In this document: piece after piece, positions 59,379-64,000 of the stretch
Position numbering within the stretch: the stretch's first letter is position 1
How the letters are laid out: each line of letters opens with the position of its first letter
DNA from: Alphaproteobacteria bacterium
GTDB lineage: Bacteria > Pseudomonadota > Alphaproteobacteria > Caulobacterales > Maricaulaceae
Reading direction: 5' to 3'
DNA length: 64,000 nucleotides
Assembly: GCA_016124205.1 (NCBI GenBank)
Contig: WGOD01000001.1
Span: forward strand, 186,001 to 250,000
Program-made: the position numbers and the translations under genes
Notes under the pieces: generated by a model
Seen by the model: only the letters and a program-made list of their open reading frames with translations
Told to the model about the DNA's origin: nothing
Databases searched by the model: none

Positions 59379-59459
59379 CAATCTACCTGTTGTTTGAAAC
59401 GGCTTCGAATTCGGCAAGAAAAGGCCTGAGCGGGTGGTAGTCCTCTACAAAGAAGCTTT

Positions 59460-59509
59460 CAAGTCAGTATTACGGTAAAATTTGTTCAATTACACTTTGG
59501 CGTGCAACA
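59460..59509. promoter_or_regulatory. AT-rich region between mucR and glyA
   Basis: The stretch around TCAGTATTACGG and TAAAATTTGTTCAATTACAC is markedly AT-rich with several TA and T-A steps in otherwise GC-rich DNA. Regions of this type are the usual targets of MucR proteins, so autoregulation of mucR is a reasonable inference. I could not place confident -35/-10 boxes. Confidence 0.4.
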
Positions 59510-59597
59510 GCCTCAGCGTTCGCGCATGCGGGGCTCCCGCGTTGCCAGCACGCCGTCGCGTCCGTATCTAGGGGAAGAAGGCGAAGGGAGTCACACG

Positions 59598-60896
59598 ATG
59601 TCGGGTTCGAGCGGTTACACACAACAATTCTTCACGCAGTCACTTGCGGAGCGGGATCCGGATCTGGCGCAGGCCATCCGGCAGGAAGTCCGCCGCCAGC
59701 AGGACCAGATCGAGCTGATCGCATCGGAAAACATCGTGTCGCGCGCCGTGCTCGAAGCGCAGGGCTCGCCGCTGACCAACAAGTATGCCGAGGGATATCC
59801 GGGCAAGCGCTATTATGGCGGCTGCGAATTCGTCGACATCGCCGAGGAACTGGCGATCAACCGGGCAAAGGAATTGTTCGGTGCGGCCTATGCCAATGTC
59901 CAGCCGTCTTCCGGCAGCCAGGCCAATCAGGGCGTCTTTCTGGCGCTGCTTCAGCCGGGCGACAAGATTCTTGGTCTCAGCCTCGATGCGGGCGGTCACC
60001 TGACGCACGGCGCGAAGCCGAACATTTCGGGCAAGTGGTTCGAAGCCCATGCCTATGGCGTGCGTGAAGACGACGCGCTGATCGACTACGACAAGCTGCG
60101 CGAACAGGCGAAAGAGGTTCAGCCGAAGATGATCATCGCGGGCGGCTCGGCCTATCCGCGCACGATCGACTTCGAGGCGTTCCGCTCGATCGCCGACGAG
60201 GTCGGAGCCTATCTCATGGTCGACATGGCGCACTTCGCCGGCCTGGTGGCCGGGGGCGTCTATCCCAATCCGCTGCCGCATGCCGATGTTGTGACGACAA
60301 CGACGCACAAGACGCTGCGCGGTCCGCGCGGCGGCATGATCCTGTCGCGCGACGCCGATCTCGGGAAGAAATTCAACTCCGCGATCTTCCCGGGCCTGCA
60401 AGGCGGACCGCTGATGCATGTCATCGCCGGCAAGGCGGTGGCCTTCGGCGAGGCGCTGAAGCCCGAATTCAAGACCTACGCGGCGGCCATTGTCGAAAAC
60501 TGCAAGGTCATGGCCGATGCGGTCCAGTCGGCGGGCTATGCCGTCGTGTCCGGCGGCACGGACAGCCACCTCGCGCTGATCGACCTGCGCCCGAAGTCGC
60601 TGACCGGCGATATCGGCGAAAAGGCGCTCGAGCGCGCGGGCATGACCTGCAACAAGAATGGCGTCCCGTTCGATCCGGAAAAGCCGACTGTCACGTCCGG
60701 TCTGCGGGTCGGATCTCCGGCGGGGACGACGCGCGGTTTCGGCACCGACGAATTCCGCCAGATCGGCGAGTGGATGGGCGAAGTGCTCGATGCGCTTGCG
60801 GCCAACCGGTCGGGTGATGCGGCGGTCGAGAAGCGCGTGCGCGAGGCCGTGACTGAACTGACCGGGCGTTTCCCGATCTATCCCGAACTCGTCTGA
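59598..60896 (+). CDS. glyA: Serine hydroxymethyltransferase
   Basis: Interconverts serine and glycine with tetrahydrofolate, the main source of one-carbon units. The 432-residue PLP enzyme shows [61 protein letters not shown] and the PLP lysine in [15 protein letters not shown]. The ATG at 59598 follows GAAGGGAG by 7 bases; the frame is open upstream to 59502 but without homology. nrdR follows at 11 bases, linking glyA to the riboflavin operon. Confidence 0.96.
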   Translation: MSGSSGYTQQFFTQSLAERDPDLAQAIRQEVRRQQDQIELIASENIVSRAVLEAQGSPLTNKYAEGYPGKRYYGGCEFVDIAEELAINRAKELFGAAYANVQPSSGSQANQGVFLALLQPGDKILGLSLDAGGHLTHGAKPNISGKWFEAHAYGVREDDALIDYDKLREQAKEVQPKMIIAGGSAYPRTIDFEAFRSIADEVGAYLMVDMAHFAGLVAGGVYPNPLPHADVVTTTTHKTLRGPRGGMILSRDADLGKKFNSAIFPGLQGGPLMHVIAGKAVAFGEALKPEFKTYAAAIVENCKVMADAVQSAGYAVVSGGTDSHLALIDLRPKSLTGDIGEKALERAGMTCNKNGVPFDPEKPTVTSGLRVGSPAGTTRGFGTDEFRQIGEWMGEVLDALAANRSGDAAVEKRVREAVTELTGRFPIYPELV

Positions 60897-60907
60897 GGAG
60901 ACGCAAT

Positions 60908-61396
60908 TTGCGCTGCCCCTTCTGTTCGCATGACGACACTCAGGTGAAGGACAGCCGCCCGGCCGAAGACGGGGCGGCGATCCGGAGGCGGCGGCAATGC
61001 CCGTCCTGCGCGGCGCGTTTCACGACGTTCGAGCGCGTGCAGCTGCGTGAACTGACCGTGCTGAAGAAGGGCGGACGGCGGGCTCCGTTCGACCGCAACA
61101 AGCTGGAGCGTTCGGTCCAGCTGGCGGCGCAGAAGCGCAATATTGATCCCGAGCGGATCGAGCAGATGGTGTCCGGCATCGTCCGCCGGCTTGAAAGTCT
61201 CGGCGAGCCGGAGATCCCGTCGGAAAAGATCGGCGAGCTGGTCATGGACGCGCTGAAGAATCTCGATCCGGTGGCCTATGTCCGCTACGCCTCGGTCTAT
61301 CGCGATTTCCGCGAGGTCGGCGATTTCAGCCAGTTCATCTCCGGCGAGAAGCTGAGCCCCAAGGGCAAGGCCGCAAAGCCGAAAGACAGCGAATGA
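60908..61396 (+). CDS. nrdR: Transcriptional repressor NrdR
   Basis: ATP/dATP-sensing repressor of ribonucleotide reductase genes. The 162-residue protein has a zinc ribbon (C3, C6, C31, C34: MRCPFC and CPSC) and an ATP-cone (about 49-139, [20 protein letters not shown]). The start is TTG at 60908 with GAGGAG 7 bases upstream. Its stop overlaps the ribD-type gene by 4 bases, the classic nrdR-rib order. No nrd genes are in this window. Confidence 0.95.
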   Translation: MRCPFCSHDDTQVKDSRPAEDGAAIRRRRQCPSCAARFTTFERVQLRELTVLKKGGRRAPFDRNKLERSVQLAAQKRNIDPERIEQMVSGIVRRLESLGEPEIPSEKIGELVMDALKNLDPVAYVRYASVYRDFREVGDFSQFISGEKLSPKGKAAKPKDSE

Positions 61397-62061
61397 CGCG
61401 TCCGCGCGTCACGCTGAAACTCGCCACATCGCTCGACGGCCGCATCGCGCTGGCGAACGGCGCTTCGCAATGGATCACCGGACCGGAGTCCCGCGCCGAA
61501 GTGCATCGACTCAGGGCGGCGCACGACGCCGTCGTCACCGGGATCGGTACGGTCCTGGCGGACGATCCGCTGATGTCGGCGCGCATCGAGGGTGAGACAC
61601 CCGACCAGCCGCGCCGGATCGTGCTCGACACGCATCTGAAGATTTCGCCCGAGGCGCACATCCTGAATGATGCCGAAGGCGGACCGGTCATGGTCTTCTG
61701 CGGCGGCAGCGTGCCCGTGCATCTGCGCGACCGGATCGCCGCGAAGGCGGAAGTCGTTCCGCTCAACCGCTATGACGGTCCGTCGATCAGCCTCAAATCC
61801 GTGCTGGAGCACCTCTCTGGCGATGGCATCGAGACCATAATGATCGAGGCGGGCGGCAAGCTGGCCGGCGCGGCGATGCGGTCCGGCCTCGTCGACCGGA
61901 TCGAATGGTTCCGCGCCCCGATGATGCTCGGCGGCGACTCGCGCAGCGCGATCGACAGTCTCGGCCTTGAGCGATTGGACGAAGCGCCCATCTTCACCCG
62001 CATATCCGTCGCCGAATGCGGCAACGATCTTTGGGAATCCTACGAGCGGGCGGGTGAGTGA
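61393..62061 (+). CDS. RibD C-terminal (reductase) domain protein, deaminase domain absent
   Basis: Presumed 5-amino-6-(5-phosphoribosylamino)uracil reductase (NADPH), the third step of riboflavin synthesis. The 222 residues correspond to only the second half of Rib[59 protein letters not shown], and [22 protein letters not shown]. The N-terminal zinc deaminase domain (HAE and PCxxxGRTPPC motifs, about 145 residues) is missing and not found in other frames here. It sits in the normal ribD slot, with overlaps or abutment on both sides. A separate deaminase must be encoded elsewhere. Confidence 0.85.
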   Translation: MTRPRVTLKLATSLDGRIALANGASQWITGPESRAEVHRLRAAHDAVVTGIGTVLADDPLMSARIEGETPDQPRRIVLDTHLKISPEAHILNDAEGGPVMVFCGGSVPVHLRDRIAAKAEVVPLNRYDGPSISLKSVLEHLSGDGIETIMIEAGGKLAGAAMRSGLVDRIEWFRAPMMLGGDSRSAIDSLGLERLDEAPIFTRISVAECGNDLWESYERAGE

Positions 62062-62673
62062 ATGTTCACAGGACTGGTCAGTGCGGTCGGCGAGGTGGTT
62101 TCGGTCGAGGCCGGTGATGTGCACCGTTTCGCCGTGCACAGCCCCTATGTGGCCGGTGGCATCGAACTCGGCGCGTCAATCAGTCATGCCGGCGCCTGTT
62201 TGACGGTCACGTCTGTCGTCGCAGACGGAGACGGCGCGATCCACACGGTCGAGGTGTCGCCGGAAACGCTGGCGCGCACGACGCTCGGTCAGTGGCGCGA
62301 AGGATCGAAGGTCAATCTCGAGCGCTCACTGAAGATGGGCGACGAGCTGGGCGGTCATCTGGTCACCGGGCATGTCGACGGTATCGGCACGGTGCGCGCC
62401 ATCGAGCGCGATGGCGAGTGGACCAGGATCGACGTCGCGATACCGGACGCGCTCGCCCGGTTCATCGCCGAAAAGGGCTCGATCGCGGTCGATGGAGTGT
62501 CTCTCACCGTGAACGCGGCCGCCGCCGATACGTTCTCGGTCATGATCATCCCGCACACGGCTTCGGTGACGACGCTCGGCGCGTTGAAGCCCGGGGAAGC
62601 GGTCAATCTGGAAGTCGACCTGATGGCGCGCTATGCCGCGCGCCTCGCGCAATTTGAAAAGGCCGTGCAGTGA
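62062..62673 (+). CDS. ribE: Riboflavin synthase, alpha chain
   Basis: Dismutates two 6,7-dimethyl-8-ribityllumazines into riboflavin and 5-amino-6-ribitylamino-uracil. The 203-residue protein has the duplicated lumazine-binding barrel: MFTGLVSAVGEVVSVE...GASISHAGACLTVTSV, then GDELGGHLVTGHVDGIGTV...KGSIAVDGVSLTVNAA. The ATG directly follows the previous stop. The stop overlaps the ribB-type gene by 4 bases. Confidence 0.96.
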   Translation: MFTGLVSAVGEVVSVEAGDVHRFAVHSPYVAGGIELGASISHAGACLTVTSVVADGDGAIHTVEVSPETLARTTLGQWREGSKVNLERSLKMGDELGGHLVTGHVDGIGTVRAIERDGEWTRIDVAIPDALARFIAEKGSIAVDGVSLTVNAAAADTFSVMIIPHTASVTTLGALKPGEAVNLEVDLMARYAARLAQFEKAVQ

Positions 62674-63800
62674 GCCAGACCTCCGACACGCCGCTCTCGC
62701 CCATCGAGGACATTATCGAGGATGCCCGCAACGGGCGGATGTTCATCCTGGTCGATGCCGACGACCGCGAGAATGAGGGCGATCTGGTCATCCCGGCGCA
62801 ATTCGCGACGCCGGACGCAGTCAATTTCATGGCCAAGCACGGACGCGGTCTGATCTGCCTGTCGCTGACCGGCGAGCGGGCGAACACGCTCGGTCTCAAA
62901 CTGATGAGCTCCGACAACCGCTCGCGCCACCAGACGGCCTTCACCGTCTCCATCGAGGCGCGCGAGGGGATCTCGACCGGGATCTCCGCCCATGACCGCG
63001 CCCGGACAATCTCGGTCGCGACCGATCCGTCGAAAGGCGCGGACGACATCGTCTCGCCGGGTCACGTCTTCCCTCTGGTGGCGCGCGACGGCGGCGTGCT
63101 GGTCCGCGCGGGGCATACCGAAGCGGCGGTGGACGTGTCGCGGCTGGCCGGCCTGGGCCCTGCAGGCGTGATCTGCGAGATCATGAATGAAGACGGTACG
63201 ATGGCCCGCATGCCGGATCTCGTCGCCTTCGCGCAGCTGCACGGGCTGAAGATCGGCACGATCGCGGACCTGATCGCCTATCGCCGCAAGCATGACCGCT
63301 TTATCGAACGGCGGCTGGAAACCCCGTTCGAGAGCCGGTGGGGCGGGGCTTTCGATCTTGTCGTTTTCCGCAACACGATCGACGGCGCGGAACATGTCGC
63401 GCTGGTGAAGGGTAAGCCGAGCGCCAAATCACCGACCCTGGTCCGGATGCACAAGGTCAGCTTCGCCGACGATGTGATCGGCGCGGCGGGTGACCGGTCG
63501 GGTCTCGTGGAAGAGGGTATCCGTGCGCTCACCGCGCATGACGGCCCGGCTGTGATGGTCTGCATCCGGGAAACCAATCCGAATGCCATCATCGAGCGGC
63601 TCGGCGCGGCCCCTGTCGAACCCACCTCGCAGCGCGAGGAGCGCCGCCTGCGCGAATACGGAATCGGCGCGCAGATCCTGCTCGATCTGGGCGTGCGCGA
63701 GATGATCCTCCTGTCCACTGCACCGCAGACGATTGTCGGCCTTGACGGTTACGGCCTGACGGTGAAGGAGGTGCGGGACATCCGCAGCGAGGCTTCATGA
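62670..63800 (+). CDS. ribB: 3,4-dihydroxy-2-butanone 4-phosphate synthase with degenerate GTP cyclohydrolase II domain (RibBX-like)
   Basis: Residues 1-205 are an intact DHBP synthase (VDADDRENEGDLVIPAQFATPDAV, RAGHTEAAVDVSRLAG), forming the four-carbon unit of lumazine from ribulose 5-phosphate. Residues about 210-372 have the GTP cyclohydrolase II fold (REYGIGAQILLDLGV, GLDGYGL), but the zinc ligands are gone: the three cysteines of the HSEC...RCDCG motif read S264, D275 and S277, and QEGRGIGL is replaced at 301-308. Such proteins, named RibBX, are described in proteobacteria as lacking cyclohydrolase activity. A separate RibA is therefore expected. GTG start overlapping ribE. Confidence 0.9.
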   Translation: MSQTSDTPLSPIEDIIEDARNGRMFILVDADDRENEGDLVIPAQFATPDAVNFMAKHGRGLICLSLTGERANTLGLKLMSSDNRSRHQTAFTVSIEAREGISTGISAHDRARTISVATDPSKGADDIVSPGHVFPLVARDGGVLVRAGHTEAAVDVSRLAGLGPAGVICEIMNEDGTMARMPDLVAFAQLHGLKIGTIADLIAYRRKHDRFIERRLETPFESRWGGAFDLVVFRNTIDGAEHVALVKGKPSAKSPTLVRMHKVSFADDVIGAAGDRSGLVEEGIRALTAHDGPAVMVCIRETNPNAIIERLGAAPVEPTSQREERRLREYGIGAQILLDLGVREMILLSTAPQTIVGLDGYGLTVKEVRDIRSEAS

Positions 63801-64000
63801 GACCCCGGATCCTGATCATCACCGCCGTTTTCTATCGCGAGGTGGCCGACGCCCTGACGAAGGGCGCGACCGAAGCGCTGGAAGACTGCGACGTCGACAC
63901 CGCCGAAGTGCCGGGGGCGCTGGAACTGCCCGGGGCGATCACGATCGCCGCGTCGTCCGGCGCTGGCTATGACGGCTATGTCGCGCTCGGCTGCGTCATT
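63797..64000 (+). CDS. ribH: 6,7-dimethyl-8-ribityllumazine synthase, 5' part (cut by window end)
   Basis: Penultimate enzyme of riboflavin synthesis, forming lumazine from the ribB product and the ribitylamino-pyrimidine, in an icosahedral or pentameric assembly. The visible 68 residues read RPRILIITAVFYREVADALTKGA, then AEVPGALELPGAITIA and YDGYVALGCVI, the family signature. The ATG overlaps the stop of the ribB gene (ATGA). nusB normally follows in this class, outside the window. Confidence 0.94.
   Translation, partial: MRPRILIITAVFYREVADALTKGATEALEDCDVDTAEVPGALELPGAITIAASSGAGYDGYVALGCVI

Noticed and set aside
61393-62061. Truncated ribD pseudogene
   Set aside because: The reductase domain is complete, starts exactly at the nrdR stop with a 4-base overlap, and keeps its substrate and NADPH motifs, so it is more likely a genuine single-domain enzyme.
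62670-63800. ribB gene as a frameshifted or decayed ribBA
   Set aside because: The frame is intact to a coupled ribH start, and the C-terminal fold motifs remain. Replacement of specific ligands fits the RibBX type rather than decay.

Overview
The window is a GC-rich stretch of an alphaproteobacterial chromosome, almost wall-to-wall coding, with no rRNA, tRNA, CRISPR array, insertion sequence or prophage that I can see. The assignment rests on 5-aminolevulinate synthase (hemA, C4 pathway) beside a MarR/LdtR-type regulator, a MucR/Ros-type regulator, the order nrdR-ribD-ribE-ribB-ribH, the order slt<>dapA-smpB...rpoZ-rsh-pyrE-pdxJ-acpS-rnc-era, an Mg-type hemB, and extensive ATGA/GTGA stop-start overlaps. 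MotB, TRAP transport and short palindromic intergenic repeats suit a free-living aerobic, possibly marine member of the Caulobacter/Hyphomonas/Maricaulis/Parvularcula side of the class; genus cannot be fixed from this sequence.

Layout. 1-1405: end of hisE and a secreted protein of unknown function. 1465-8092: a complete histidine-utilisation locus, hutF divergent from hutI-hutH-hutG-hutU, degrading histidine to glutamate and formate. 8168-12856: three co-directional genes for a 2-oxoacid:ferredoxin oxidoreductase (beta, gamma-alpha fusion) and a GltD-like flavoprotein carrying ferredoxin clusters. 13005-17282: threonine catabolism (kbl, tdh) with two unknown membrane proteins between. 17270-18872: small accessory genes, including an iodotyrosine-deiodinase-like flavoprotein and a superinfection-immunity-like peptide. 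19098-21861: an acyl-CoA ligase and a threonine/serine dehydratase. 21863-37936: housekeeping block (lytic transglycosylase, dapA, smpB, UDG, NYN protein, folK, rpoZ, rsh, pyrE, pdxJ, acpS, rnc, era, recO, parC, lemA, M48 protease). 38023-45508: a lipoprotein, a bpt-dctP-dctQ-dctM-GNAT operon and an SLC13-type permease. 45602-50126: motB, flavin reductase, a beta-hydroxyacid dehydrogenase and small membrane proteins. 50199-52774: hemB, an unknown membrane-anchored protein and a trans-sulfuration enzyme. 52860-56770: a valine-degradation operon (acyl-CoA dehydrogenase, 3-hydroxyisobutyryl-CoA hydrolase, mmsB) with two interleaved unknowns. 56857-59378: ldtR-like gene, hemA, a small conserved protein and mucR. 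59598-64000: glyA, nrdR and the riboflavin operon, cut off in ribH.

How it works together. Much of the window concerns amino-acid catabolism (His, Thr, Ser, Val) feeding 2-oxoacids, acyl-CoAs and one-carbon units, with tetrapyrrole and flavin synthesis alongside. The most unusual points are the two 'half' enzymes of the riboflavin operon (a RibD lacking its deaminase and a RibB whose GTP cyclohydrolase II domain has lost its zinc ligands), a Tdh in which all four structural-zinc cysteines are replaced, a MucR whose two zinc-binding histidines are tyrosines, the IYD-like dehalogenase candidate, and the oxidoreductase triad in an apparently aerobic genome.
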